From the NCBI GenBank assembly GCA_021234155.1, contig JAJEKV010000020.1, forward strand, positions 19,709,018 to 19,773,017: a stretch of DNA of 64,000 bases, read 5' to 3'. Below are positions 21,423 through 32,299 of this stretch, piece by piece. A program made the translations under genes and the position numbers. Source of the DNA: Isoetes taiwanensis (taxonomy: Eukaryota; Streptophyta; Lycopodiopsida; Isoetales; Isoetaceae). The first letter of the stretch is position 1; the number at the start of each line of letters is the position of its first letter. The notes under the pieces are model-generated. The model ran no database searches, had not been told where the DNA came from, and saw only the letters and a program-made list of their open reading frames with translations.

Positions 21423-22711
21423 AATCACTTGTAGCTAGAAGCCTAAACGCAGGGGAGGCGACAAGCTGCGAGACCTTATAGAAGAGCGAGACCCGCCTGA
21501 GACCACCCCGGCAAGGAACCTATTTGAAGATATGGAACCCATGACCCCGAGAGGAGGAGATATCCCAGATGAGGGCCGGACTGGGAGCAGATAAAGGCCT
21601 TCTTTGTCCGCGCCAGCGGAGTGGGTTCGGTGGGCAACGCTTCGATTGCCGCAAGCACCAACTTCGGGAGAGCGAGGAAGGGACAAGAAGAGGAGCAAGA
21701 GAAGGAGATCCTCCAGTCGGAATCTTCCGACTCAAGTTCGGACTTCGAGACTCAGACTCAGGAAGAGGAAGAAACGAGGCTCGGGGACCCTAAACGGATG
21801 GAAGGCAAAGGAACACCGAAGAGGGAAGGCGAGGGGAACACCCCGGATGGGCGACAAAAGAGATACGTGGGCCTCGACTACCGGAAGAAGGTAGATTCCG
21901 CACTTGGCAATGTATGGAAGGCCCGTAAACTGGAACAATTCTCAGGGAAGAACAGGTCAGGATTAGAAGCGGAGGCATGGCTGGACGAAATGAGTGAATA
22001 CGGCAATGCTTATGGCATGAAAGATAAAGACAAAGGCAGAGTTGCAACAACCAACTTGAAAGGAGCCGCACGGATTTGGTGGAAGGGTTATGCAAAGGCA
22101 CATGGCTTAAGCAGGGATGCTTGTAAGTTCAGGAAGTTTGCTAAAGCCTTCAAAAGCCATTACGTTCAAGGGAACATAAGTCCAAGCATGATGCAGCAGT
22201 TCTATAGGCTCCAACGAGGAAACAAATCAGTCCAGAAAAATATCTGAGAGGAATTCATGAGGCTAAAGGTCAGTATGTGCGAAGTTGGAAGAGAAACATG
22301 CAGTAGAAAGCTATATTGAGGGGCTGAATGAGAAGATCCCAAGCTTGTGAGAGCAATAAACCCTAGGACAAGATGTCTTTGAGTCCAAGGCTATAAGCTT
22401 GCGTGGGTCGGGACCTCGAATAGCGGGCGGCGGAGTATTTCCGGGATAAAGGCAAGGCAACGGAAGCTATAGCCCTAGGGCAGCCCCGTCGAGGTCCGGC
22501 TAGAGCCCCATATGGTGGCAAACCGGGGGAAACAAAGAGAGAAAAAAAGCGAGGTGTCCTTCAAGGACAAGGGGAGGGGTCAAACTACTCCCAAAGCGGT
22601 CGCGATCCTTTTTGCGGCGATGCCCAAAGAAAAGAGGAGGGAGTGCATAGAAAAGCAGCTTTTGCTTCAGGTGCTTCCACCCGGGCCATAAGACGACAAA
22701 ACTGCCCCTAC
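21423..22711 (+). pseudogene. gag: chromovirus gag with zinc knuckle
   Basis: The likely start is the ATG at 21423, and frames change several times. Segments: GDKLRDLIEERDPPETTPAR near the N-terminus, an acidic Ser/Glu linker, then the gag core GLDYRKKVDSALGNVWKARK, LEAEAWLDEMSEYGNAYGM, KGAARIWWKGYAKAHGL, FKSHYVQGNISPSMMQQFY and EFMRLK (21860-22270). The core matches the retrotransposon gag family pattern (A--W-----, F---F---Y). A degenerate zinc knuckle CFRCFHPGH is encoded around 22660-22690. Gag forms the particle that packages element RNA. Confidence 0.8.
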
Positions 22712-22839
22712 GTCATGAGTGCGGCTCTAAGCGGAGTTGGGAGATTGGGGCGCTTCTGTCGACGACGACGGGCGAAGAAGCCCGCGACTACATCCGGGTG
22801 AGTGCCATATCTTTGCGCCAATAGATCTGAGCAAGCGAG

Positions 22840-23040
22840 AGCGATTACAAAGTAATTTCCACAGTAGGGAAGGCCAAGGCCAAGTCCTTCATAGTCTTGA
22901 TAGACTCAGGAAGTAGCCATAACTTTGCATCCCCCAGAATGGTTCAAATGTTGAAGTTGAAGCCGCTAAAGTCAAAGCCAAGACCCGTTGTCTTAGCAAG
23001 TGGTGCGATAAAAGGCGACGGCGGGCAAGAGAATTAACCG
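22840..23040 (+). pseudogene. chromovirus aspartic protease
   Basis: The frame reads AKAKSFIVLIDSGSSHNFAS and then PRMVQMLKLKPLKSKPRPVV, LASGA. The DSG triad (22904-22912) is the active-site motif of retroelement aspartic proteases. It lies between gag and RT, as expected for pol, and frameshifts break the link to RT. Confidence 0.8.
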
Positions 23041-24170
23041 ACATCGACTTGCCGAGGGATTAATATCCGGATGGGGCAGAAGTAATGGGCATTGGCAAGT
23101 ATGACTTGATCATAGGAATGGAGTACCTTGGGCAGCGGGGGCCATTATCGTTGTGGAAGCGGAAGGTGACCTTCCCAACCGGCGGCAAGATCATCCGAAA
23201 TCACGCGAGGTAAAGAAGTTGTTCCCATCATGCGGTGCATGTCTTCTAAGCGGGGTGTTCAAGTGCATCAAGAGTGAGCAAGTGGCATACATCTTCAAGC
23301 TTGAGATTAGTGAGCCGGAATCGGAAGGAAGCAAAGAAGACAAGGTGCTCAGCAAGTTGCCGAAGCAAGTAGCTAAGCTGATCACGGAGTTCCATGATCT
23401 CTTTCCAGATGAGATCAAGCAGCTCCCTCCTTATAGGGGAGTCGAGTGCGAGATTGCTTTTCGAAGGCGGGAACAAAGCCAACAAGTAAGGCTCCATATA
23501 GAATGACAACGCAGGAGTTGTCCGAGACTAAAAAGCGATTCAGGAGGCTGCTTGACCTAGGTTTCATTAGACCTAGTGTTTCGCCATTTGGGCGCCCATT
23601 CTCTTCGTTAAGAAGAAGGATGGCGTTTAAGGATGTGCATAGACTATAGGCGGTTGAACAAGCACACCATTAAGAACAAATGCGCTCCCAGATCGAGATG
23701 ACTTGATGGATCAGCTCCAAGGTGCAAAGATCTTCTCCAAAATCGACTTAAGGTCGGGTTATCATCAGATCGGGATAAAGGAAGAAGATATCCATAAGAC
23801 CGCCTTGAGAGAGCAGTATGGGCACTATGAGTTCACGGTAATGCCTTTCGGCTTATCGAATGCCCCGCAAATTCATGAGGCTCATGAGCGACATCTTTCG
23901 GGGAGTTTTTAGACACCTTTGTGATTGTTTTCTTTGATGACATTTTGGTGTATAGCAGATCCCTTGAAAACGCGTACAACACTTGAGAAGAGTCTTTGGA
24001 GAAGTTGAAGAGGCATCGGTTATGCGCCAAGTTGTCGAAGTGCCACCGCAACGAGAGAAGGTGGAGTATCTAGGTCATGTGATCTCGCGAGAAGGCATCT
24101 CGGCGGATCACGCAAAGATTGAAGCCGTCATTCGATTGGCGGGGCGAAGAAGAATGTGCATGAAGTCAGA
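23041..24170 (+). pseudogene. chromovirus reverse transcriptase
   Basis: Segments: GKYDLIIGMEYLG (protease-RT linker), [91 protein letters not shown], then DDILVYSRS near 23937. FFDDILVYS carries the catalytic Asp pair. At least three frame changes lie around 23600, 23660 and 23880, so the protein is broken as read. Confidence 0.88.
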
Positions 24171-24974
24171 AGTTTCCTCGGCCTAGCAGGGTACTACAGG
24201 AAGTTCGTGAAGAACTTTGCCAAGATAGCGGCCCCGTTAACAGACTTGACGAGGGCAGAGAAAGTGAAAGATTGGGCAGAGCATTGGCACAAGAAAGCCC
24301 AAGCAGGGTTTGAATTGTTGAAGGAAGCTTTAACAACAGCCCCAGTCTTAACCCCACGGACGGAGAAAGATAAGCTTGTAGCGACGGACGCAAGTAAGAT
24401 AGCTACAGGAGCAGTGCTTATGCAAGAAGAGCGTGTGGTAGCGTATGATTCCAGGAAGATGAACGACGCCGAAACGCGCTACCCCACGCACGATCAGGAA
24501 TTGCTTGCGGTTGTCAGGGCATTAAGAATTTGGAGGCACTACCTTTTGGGAAGGAAGTTCCAGTTGGATACAGACCACCAGAGCCTCCAATATGTATTCA
24601 CGCAACCACACCTCAACCTGAGGCAGAGAAGGTGGATGGAGTTCCTTGAAGAGTACGACTTTGATATAGTCTACAAGCCAGGGAAGCTCAATGTAGTAGC
24701 GGATGCGCTTTCAAGGCATCCATCGACAACTAGAGTGCATTGCAATGCAATTTCGACGATCTCCAGCGACTTTGGTAAGAAGATTGAAGAGTCCTTGCCA
24801 ACGGATGTGGATTTCAAGGAAGTATGGGCAAGTCTCTCTAGGGAGGCTAGAACAGATAAGGAGCGGGAAGCCTTTAAACATTTTAAGAAGGAAGGCAACC
24901 TGTTATACCATAAGAACAAGTTGTGCGTACCCGAATCATCAGGTGTAAGGAAATTGATCCTCCACGACCGCTGA
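24156..24974 (+). CDS. chromovirus RNase H (intact frame)
   Basis: A single 272-codon frame. It opens with the RT thumb (EVRSFLGLAGYYRKFVKNFA) and continues with the Ty3 RNase H: LVATDASKIATGAVLMQE, VVAYDSRKMNDAETRYPTHD, QELLAVVRALRIWRHYLLG, FQLDTDHQSLQYVF and VVADALSRH. Acidic active-site positions (TDAS, E of QELLAV, TDHQ) are present. It degrades the RNA strand of RNA-DNA hybrids during reverse transcription. The ATG at 24156 is internal to the polyprotein and not a true start. Confidence 0.9.
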   Translation: MHEVRSFLGLAGYYRKFVKNFAKIAAPLTDLTRAEKVKDWAEHWHKKAQAGFELLKEALTTAPVLTPRTEKDKLVATDASKIATGAVLMQEERVVAYDSRKMNDAETRYPTHDQELLAVVRALRIWRHYLLGRKFQLDTDHQSLQYVFTQPHLNLRQRRWMEFLEEYDFDIVYKPGKLNVVADALSRHPSTTRVHCNAISTISSDFGKKIEESLPTDVDFKEVWASLSREARTDKEREAFKHFKKEGNLLYHKNKLCVPESSGVRKLILHDR

Positions 24975-25800
24975 CAACAGCCCAATAGCTGGCCATGCGG
25001 GATTCATGAAAACATATTTTCAAAGTCGCAGCAGCTATTATTGGCCGAGAATGAAGAAGCGGTGGCTCGCTACATCAAGGAATGCCGGCTATGTCGGCAG
25101 ACAAAGGCGGAGCAGCTTCGAATTCCGGGGGCATTGGAGCCATTAGCGGTGCCAAACGCTAAGTGGAAGGTAATCAGCATGGATTTCATCACAGGACTCC
25201 CAAGAACAGCAAGAGGGAAGGATGCCTTGATGGTAGTGGTCGACAAGTTGTCTAAGATGGCACATTTTGTGCCTTGCGGGACCACCAGATCTGACTATGG
25301 ATACACAAAGCTCTTCACCAAAGAGATCTTCAGGCTTCATAGCATGCCAAGGGAGATTATCTCCGACAGGGATCCGAAGTTCATGAGCGCCTTTTGGCAA
25401 GACCTCTTTGCGACAATCCAGACGAAGCTATCCATGAGCACGGCATATCATCCACAGACGGATGGCCAGACGGAGCGGACCAACAGGATTTTAGAGGACA
25501 TGCTACGAAACTATGTCTGGAATAAGCAAAGTATGTGGGAAGAATTTATTCACTTGGTGGAGTTTGCATACAATAGCACCAAGCGGGGAATCATCCCAAA
25601 TGTCGCCGTTTATGATCAATTACGCTATCGGTACCTAACTCGGACACTTGGCACAACCCCGTGTCAAAAGTGGAAGTTTCGCAGCAGATGTTGGCCGATA
25701 TGCAGCAGCTTGTGGAAGAAGTTCGAGGATATCTGCTAGCAGCAAGAAGTCGTCAGAAGAGCATCGCCGACAAGCATCGAACAGTAAGAGAGTTCAAAGT
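24975..25800 (+). pseudogene. chromovirus integrase core
   Basis: A His/Cys zinc-binding end is visible as RYIKECRLCRQTKAEQL. The core DDE is present: D in VISMDFITGLP, D in EIISDRDPKFMS, E in GQTERTNRILEDML. Supporting blocks are VVVDKLSKMAHFVPC, STAYHPQTDG and EFAYNSTKRGI. One frameshift near 24975 separates it from RNase H and another near 25660 from the C-terminal part. Confidence 0.9.
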
Positions 25801-26273
25801 TGGAGATGATGTTTGGCTCAAGATCAAGGTGAAGCAGGCAAAGCTCAGGATCGGCAATTGCAAGAAGCTTGCTCCAAGATGGGCTGGACCTTTCAGAATA
25901 GTCAAGAGAGTAGGTAATCAATCCTACAAGCTAGACTTGCCAGCACACCTAAAGATTCATAAGGTCTTCCACGTGAGTTTGTTGAAGAAGCATACTCCAA
26001 ATCCAGACGAAGCCTTGGATTCTCCAACGTTGTTGGAAATGACGGAGGAGCAGCTGGAAATAGTTCCAGAATTGATTCTTGATAAAGCTTTCAAGAAAAC
26101 GAGGAGATCACAATTCCTCCAGTATTTGGTCAAGTGGAAACACTTACCGAGTGGAAGCCTTGACGTGGGTACTTAAGAAAGATTTAGTAAAGCAGTATCC
26201 ACAGTTTATGGAGCAATGGGACGGCAAGGTCATCTCCGAAGAAATCGGCTCAGGCATGTCGATTTGTGTAGGT
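25661..26273 (+). pseudogene. integrase C-terminus and chromodomain
   Basis: After the integrase core the frame reads FKVGDDVWLKIKVKQAKLR, LAPRWAGPFRIVKRVG and HKVFHVSLLKKH (GPY/F-type C-terminal module). It ends in a chromodomain: PELILDKAFKKTRRSQFLQY, LVKWKHLP, then after a one-step frameshift near 26150 EALTWVLKKDLVKQYPQFME. The domain has the core LVKWK tryptophan and the TWV strand of chromoviral chromodomains, whose relatives bind methylated histone H3. This is the expected C-terminus for targeting integration to chromatin. Confidence 0.88.
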
Positions 26274-27124
26274 TAATTCTTGTGTAATTAAGATTAATCT
26301 ACGCATGCAACCTATGCTTAGTATGGGTCGCATGCGTTGTTACCGATGATGGGACCACTACGGTGATCTCTAGGGCGTGGTGTAATGTCAATGTAGGCAT
26401 GACCCGCGTTTCGCTTTGGGCGAGTGGAAGGTAGATTAGAAAGTCTACTGTCCCACGGAAGTAGGCGACCTCGAGAGAAAGGAGGTCATTGAGGAATGCG
26501 ATAGGAAAAGCACCTCTAGCCCCATATATGCTTTGATAGGAGGAAATGGGGCCTTCACGCCCCATATACGGGAAGGACCTATCCTCCATTTGGGCAACTA
26601 GGGTGTAGGCATGGCGGCATATAGGCATATAGGTATTTGTCTCATGGCCATAATGGAAGATTCACCCTCTTCCCTGGTAGGAGATTAGCCATGCATCCAT
26701 GTAGATAGGTGGGGTGGTCACCATATAACCAAAATTTTATTAATAATTAAATGGTACTAAGCGTAGTGTCGGCACTGAGGCCAATAGAGCTCAGGAGGGC
26801 AAGGAGGTCGAGCTACGAAGACTTGCAACACAAATTTTGTTGGAATGTGTTGCAAGGAATGAAGAGTACCTCGGACGTTAATTTTAATTTTGATAAACTT
26901 AATTGTCATATTAAGTGGATTATTGAGTAACCTGTTTTAGTGATGTTGTGAATTGATAAGTTATTTCATAATATAATGATGTGATAATGTCATAAAAATA
27001 TTACCTTAAGGTAATCTTAATAAATGTGTAAGGACTATAGTAGTTATCGTATGTATCAGGTTGATTGCAGGTTAGGATGATCCCAAGGTGGGGAGACCCA
27101 CGATGCTGCGGACAGCATCATTTC
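26274..27124 (+). other. chromovirus 3' untranslated region
   Basis: Between the polyprotein stop and the polypurine tract. No open frame is recognisable. It includes a short direct repeat of the tract itself ('aaggtggggaga' at about 27071). Confidence 0.6.
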
Positions 27125-27137
27125 AAGGTGGGGAGAA
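27125..27137 (+). other. polypurine tract
   Basis: 'aaggtggggagaa' directly abuts the 3' LTR start TGTGACGT at 27138, as required for plus-strand priming. Confidence 0.85.
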
Positions 27138-28839
27138 TGTGACGTTCCGGCCGCGATATCGCCCCGTGGGCGTATCGCATCTTGCCTTGTCACGCAGCAT
27201 TACCGCCACTCGGTGGCGGTACGCTAGCGTGTAGCCAGGTGGGTAGCCCTAGGGGGGCAACTTGCCAGAAATATGTGCAACTATTAATGTGCACATAATG
27301 TACACATTAATATGGGCACACATTTCCAAGTGGACACTTCACGCCAAGTGGGCCACACCCATAGGTGCAATTAATGTGCACATTTTCCAATGTACACATT
27401 CATTAATGTGCACACATTTCCATGTGGGCACATTTGGGTGCACACATTTCCATGTGGGCACATTTGGCCACCTAGCCCTTAAAGGCAAGTGGGCCCATTT
27501 CCAATTATCCCACATGCCAAAAGGGGATAATTGGAAACCCTAGCCAACCCCCTTGTCTATATAGGGTAGGAAACCCTAACTAGCCCATTTTCGATTCTAG
27601 GGCTTTAGAACTCTGTTTTGGCTGCCTCAACAGCCAAAACCGCCTCCCAGACTCTGCCTGGGAGAATTGCATCCTTAGTTTCCCTTGATTCGGCGTTTGT
27701 GGGATGGTCGAAGCTCGGTCGAGGAGGAGCCCCTCAAGGATCGGGGTAATTGGCCAATTAGATAGTCTAAACCCTATTTTAGTCATAGAATCAGTAGGTT
27801 TAGCCTATTAAATTGCCCATAGCAGCCCTCTAGATCTCTAGATAGTAGATTCTAACTAAAGAACCTAACTCTATGTTGTAGATTAGATCTAGTTCTTTAG
27901 TTCTCTGTGAAGTATATGGATGATGTATCTCTATGAACTCCTTGTATTGGGAAGGGGGGTAGAGACCTGAAGCTTTGTAGTTGATGCTCCTAGAGTAGCC
28001 TCTCTAGCACACTGTAGATTCGGCTGTGCACAAGAGCCCACAGGGATGTGGGTGAAGGGGCCAGGACCGGGCTGAGAAGGAGGTTCATGTCGACTCTTGA
28101 GCGGTCCCTCCTCGGTGTGTAAAGCCTACGGGGATCATTGTGACTAGGTCCAATGGCTTGCCCGCCGCGTGCGGCGGGCAAGGCATGGGCTCGACACCCG
28201 TGAAGTGGTGTTCACTTTCCAGTGGGTTCAGTCGAATACGGGCAGTGGCCCTCTAGTCACCTTGAGTCAGCATGTAGATCTCTGGAGGGAGTGATCCCTA
28301 TCTGCCCCATCGGAACTGGGAGGATGAGCCCGGGGAGTAGCCCTTTTGGCTATGCATCCGTGCGGGCTCTGGTCGGGTCCCGACACTTTTCGCACCACTC
28401 GCAAAGTGTGCAATGGGAGGGCGGATGGAGTGGACAACCCTAAGCCATGTTCATATGCCAGCCAAATCCATTGCCATGAATTGCATGCGCAATGAACTCA
28501 CGGAGACCCAAGCCGCCGGGTCATCCCCTTGAGTCCGAGCCTTGGGTAGGATTCCCTATGTGATGTCTTTGATCTTTGTCTATGCGAGAGATGTGGAGGA
28601 CCATCCTTCGTGATGGTCACATGATGTTGATGTATGTGCTACTGACATGTATGTTTACGCTTCCGCAGCTAGGTAGGCCCTGAGGGAGACGGGGTACAGT
28701 GACCCCTTCACTCTTCCCACTGAAGCCATCACGGTTGCAGTGTTATGTGAAGAGCCCTGTATCGGCATGGAGCTGGTATGGGGGAAGAACTCCTGTTTGT
28801 ATACGGTGAGCGCACCGTATACGAGTAGGGGACGTCACA
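27138..28839 (+). mobile_element. 3' LTR of the chromovirus (1,702 bp)
   Basis: Runs from TGTGACGT to ACGTCACA, collinear with 15296-16996. Differences concentrate in GC-rich patches (for example 27147-27225 against 15306-15385 and 28155-28180 against 16335-16350) and include many 1-4 bp indels. The TATA box at 27557-27563 is conserved. Confidence 0.93.
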
Positions 28840-28844
28840 AGCAA
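28840..28844. repeat. target-site duplication AGCAA (right)
   Basis: Matches 15291-15295. The downstream sequence resumes the copia RT frame. Confidence 0.9.
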
Positions 28845-30003
28845 CATACAGTAAACAACCTACAAGTTCTCTATAAGGTTATTTTTTCATTTCTGCTATT
28901 TCACTTTCAGTTTTAGGACTCAAATTAGAGGATAACTTCTGTCCTGTCACCAGTGGTGACTTCACACTATTACATGTGATCATTCCAAATTTCCTGAGCA
29001 TATTCTGAATATTTTCACTTTGAGTCAAGGTAATTCTTTTGAGTTCTCGGTCCCTGTGCACCTCAATACCAAGGAATTTTTTTAAGGATCCCAAATCTGT
29101 CATTTTGAACCTGCTACTCAGAACTTCTTTGCAATGTTTCAATATCTTTACATCATCTGCCACCATTATATTGTCATCCACATACAATGCAATAATGCAA
29201 AACTTACCATTGTCTCTATAAACATACATGTTCCCATCATTTGCTAGTTTAATGAACCCTTGTTCTTTGAGAAAACTGTCAATACACAAATACCACTGTC
29301 TAGGTGATTGTTTTAAACCATACACCGCTTTCTTAAGCTTCCATACCATATCTTTTCCAACAATAAAACCTGGTGCTTGTTCCATATAGATCTCTTCATC
29401 TAAGTCAGCATTCAAGAATGCAGTATTTACATCCATGTGATGGATTTCTAGATCCAATGCATTTGCAAAGGCAAGAAGCATTCTCAGACTAGTTAGCTTT
29501 ACAATAGGAGAAAAAGTTTCATCATAGTCTATCCCTTTTTTTTGAGAAAAACCTTGAGCTACTAATCTTGTCTTGAATTTCCTCTTTCCATCATTATCAG
29601 TCTTAACTTTATACACCCATTTATTGCCCACAATATTTCTGTTTTCAGGTTTTTTAACCAAATCAAATGTTCCAGTTCTTGCAAATGATTTCATTTCTTC
29701 TTCCATAGCTATTTTCCAGTTTTCTGAATTATCTCCATTGACTGCTTCTCCAAAATCTTTTGGAATCTTTGGCTCTAAAATTGCCATCACTTGATGTACA
29801 TCTAATTGTTCCTTTTGCAATCTTCTTGATGTGCCCTTATCAGTTCTCCCATATTTATGACTATCTAGTCCCTTAAGACCTTCATTCAATTTCTCAATTT
29901 CTAAATTTCTTTTTCTTCTTGTTACTACCTCACTATTTGTCTTGTCATCATTGTTGCTGTTTTCATTCTCTATCTCATCATTATCACTGTTTACATCCGT
30001 CAT
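28845..30003 (-). pseudogene. copia reverse transcriptase (continues at 15295)
   Basis: The minus-strand frame of about 374 codons contains the copia RT blocks WKIAMEEEMKSFARTGTFDL, NKWVYKVKTDNDG, RLVAQGFSQKKGIDYDETF, HHMDVNTAFLNADLDEEIYM, VYGLKQSPRQWY and IALYVDDNIMVADD (catalytic YVDD). An in-frame stop follows AEMKK near 28876, after which PYRELVGCLLYVA runs to the gypsy insertion site. The remainder (RNase H) lies at 14589-15295. Confidence 0.93.
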
Positions 30004-31333
30004 TTCTCTTTTGCCATCATGTGAGACATTTTCATTTTCTACTTTTCTCTCTTATGCAAACAAGTCCAGCCTGTTACTCAAGTCTTTTCTATTTTTATGA
30101 GTTCATTGAACCTAACATCTCTACTAACTATTATCTTCCCTTCAGAATAATAAATTTTATAGCCTTTAGACATTTCATCATACCCTACCATGTATCCAGT
30201 CACAGCCCTGTCATCTAATTTTGTTCTAACTTCTTTTGGTACATGAGTGAAAGCAATACTTCCGAAAACCTTAAAATATTCATACCTTATTGGTAACTTG
30301 CTCCAAATTTCTTCTGGTATACATCCATCTAGACTTGAGTTAGGCACCCTGTTTTGTATGTATACTGCAGCTCTCACGGCCTCTTCCCATAAGAAATTAG
30401 GCAATCCAGATCGCTTGAGCATTGCTCTTACTGAATCCAAAATGTACCTGTTTTTCCTTTCTGCAATTCCATTCTGCTGAGGAGTATGACTGCATGTCAC
30501 TTGTCGTTTTATCCCCTTTGCTTTGCAATAATTTTTGAACTCGTTGTTAACAAATTCTCCTCCCCTATCAGACCTTAAACATTTAATCCTTTTTCCAGTA
30601 AATCTCTCAGCTTCTGCTTCAAATACTTTAAAAGCTTTGTAAGCTTGATTTTTGGTCCTGAGAAAAAAACATTTTGTATGCCTGGAATGATCATCTATAA
30701 ATGTAATATATTATCTTCTACCTTGCATACTTATAATATTGATTGGCCCATATAAATTTGAATGCACAAACTCTAGTAATTCTTTTGCTCTTTCATGCCT
30801 TCTTTTAAAAGGTAACCTTGAACTTTTCCCGACCATGCAACCATAACAAGTTTTACTTCATCATTTGCTGCCATAATCAGACCCCTTTTGATCATTTGTT
30901 TAATGTTTTCAACATTTACATGCCCTAGCCTTTCATGCCAAAGTTTAATTGTTGGTATCTCCACTGAATTAATGCTGTCAGAGAGAGTCTTATTATGAAA
31001 GCCAAACAAATTTCCAACCCGAATAGCAAGGAACTTAACTTTATTATTTTGGAGCACTTTACAATAATTTTTCTCAAAGATGAGTTTGAAACCCATGTCT
31101 ACCAATTGATTCACTGAAATTAAGTTCCTCACAATATTTGGAACACAAAGAACATTTTTTAAGTTGACTATTTTCCCATCTAAATCATAGAGTTGCAGCA
31201 GACCACATTCTGCTACCTCCTGCAGCATTCCATCTCCCATTTGCACATATGTTGAGTTTGTTTTTCTTCCTTCCTTGAGAGCATCAGTAGTTTTAACTAC
31301 TGATCTCTCAGCTCCACTATCTATCATAAACAT
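30004..31333 (-). pseudogene. copia protease and integrase
   Basis: From right to left: protease MFMIDSGAERSVV (D-S-G near 31320), then LWHERLGHVNVENIKQMIKR (GAG-pre-integrase His-Cys region), then integrase with CLRSDRGGEFVN near 30560 and HTPQQNGIAERKNRYILDS near 30450. It closes with VFGSIAFTHVPKE and GYMVGYDEMSKGYKIYY. Frame interruptions fall near 30000-30080 and 30670-30780. The copy is defective but only moderately decayed. Confidence 0.9.
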
Positions 31334-31505
31334 ATCATTGATTTTGTTAGTATCTTTTTCTAAAATAGAGTATGCAACATGTGTACTTACCTCTGCATCA
31401 GTGTCTTCTTCATCATTATTATTTTCTTGAGCTAGATTTACACTTGATACTTTCCCTTTATTTGCAAACTTCCCTTTTCCTCCACCTCCTCTTTTGGAAC
31501 TAGGA

Positions 31506-32168
31506 CAATCTGCTGCAACATGACCAAAGCCTTCACAATTGAAGCATTATCTTTTTCTGTTCTATCTCAATCCTTATCATAAGTTCAGCCTTTTCCCTAT
31601 TTCTGGCCACACTTCTCACTAAAGTAGAAAGTTGTTCATATTCAGAGAAGGCTCTAGATAAAGATAAGATATGAAAATCTTTTGTGATAGGCACTCCTGC
31701 TGCCTCAAGATCAGCAATAATATTACCATATTTTTGAAAAAACTGAGTGAGATTATCATTATCTTTGAATTTCAACTTCCTTAGTTGCCTATCAAGCATC
31801 CCGATTTGAGAAGAAATTTTGACCTCATAGTGTTTAAGCAAAAAATCCCACATCTCTTTTGGAGTCTTATTTTTCAACTTAAACATAATACTAGAACACA
31901 ACTTACTTGCAATTATGCATCTGGCCTGTTGAGATCTTTTTGAATTGCCTCCACTTGCACCAACATTTATGGATGCCTCACTTGCCATGCTTGTACCTTC
32001 AGCATTGGTACTGCTTTCACCTATATCAGCACTATCTCCTTCTATTAGATCCCAAAGATCTTCTGCCTGAAGAACATCCTTCATTCTCTCTTTCCAAGCC
32101 TGGAATCCAGCTTCCCCTTGGAACATATCCACTCCACTGAGTAAAGAAGCGCCAAGTCTAGTTGCCAT
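31506..32168 (-). pseudogene. copia gag with zinc knuckle
   Basis: The frame starts at ATG 32168 (MATRLGASLLSG), just downstream of the primer site. It shows the copia gag pattern: FQAWKERMKDVLQAEDLWDL, KTPKEMWDFLLKHYE, LDRQLRKLKFKDNDNLTQFF and RAFSEYEQLSTLVRS. A CCHC knuckle CFNCEGFGHVAADC is encoded at about 31506-31549 after a stop or frame change. Confidence 0.9.
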
Positions 32169-32173
32169 TGTTA

Positions 32174-32185
32174 GCTCTGATACCA
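32174..32185 (-). other. copia primer-binding site (tRNA-iMet)
   Basis: 'gctctgatacca' is the exact reverse complement of TGGTATCAGAGC. It sits one base from the 5' LTR at 32187. Confidence 0.92.
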
Positions 32186-32186
32186 A

Positions 32187-32291
32187 TGTGAATAATTTTA
32201 AATAGATCTAATGCAACAAACAGCAACTTAGATCTACTAGTTATCTTGATGTAGGCAACTAACTTAATAAACTATCAACAATATCCAATAG
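32187..32291 (-). mobile_element. truncated 5' LTR of the copia element
   Basis: 105 bp matching the start of 13825-14395 almost perfectly ('tgtgaataattttaaataga' through 'atatccaatag'). Similarity stops abruptly at 32291. The rest of the LTR has been deleted or replaced. Confidence 0.9.
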
Positions 32292-32299
32292 GAATAGGA

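Larger units (their letters stand above)
15296..28839 (+). mobile_element. Ty3/gypsy chromovirus carrying a histone H3-like gene (13,544 bp)
   Basis: A full-length element, in order: 5' LTR (15296-16996), tRNA-iMet-type primer site, H3-like transcription unit (17636-19027), second accessory unit (19733-21261), gag, protease, reverse transcriptase, RNase H, integrase, chromodomain, polypurine tract (27125-27137), 3' LTR (27138-28839). The ends are the perfect inverted octamer TGTGACGT / ACGTCACA, flanked by the AGCAA duplication. The integrase C-terminal chromodomain places it among chromoviruses. Two extra units upstream of gag, each with its own promoter-like leader, are not part of any chromovirus layout I know. 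Pol carries several frameshifts, so this copy is probably not autonomous, although some indels may be assembly errors. Confidence 0.93.
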
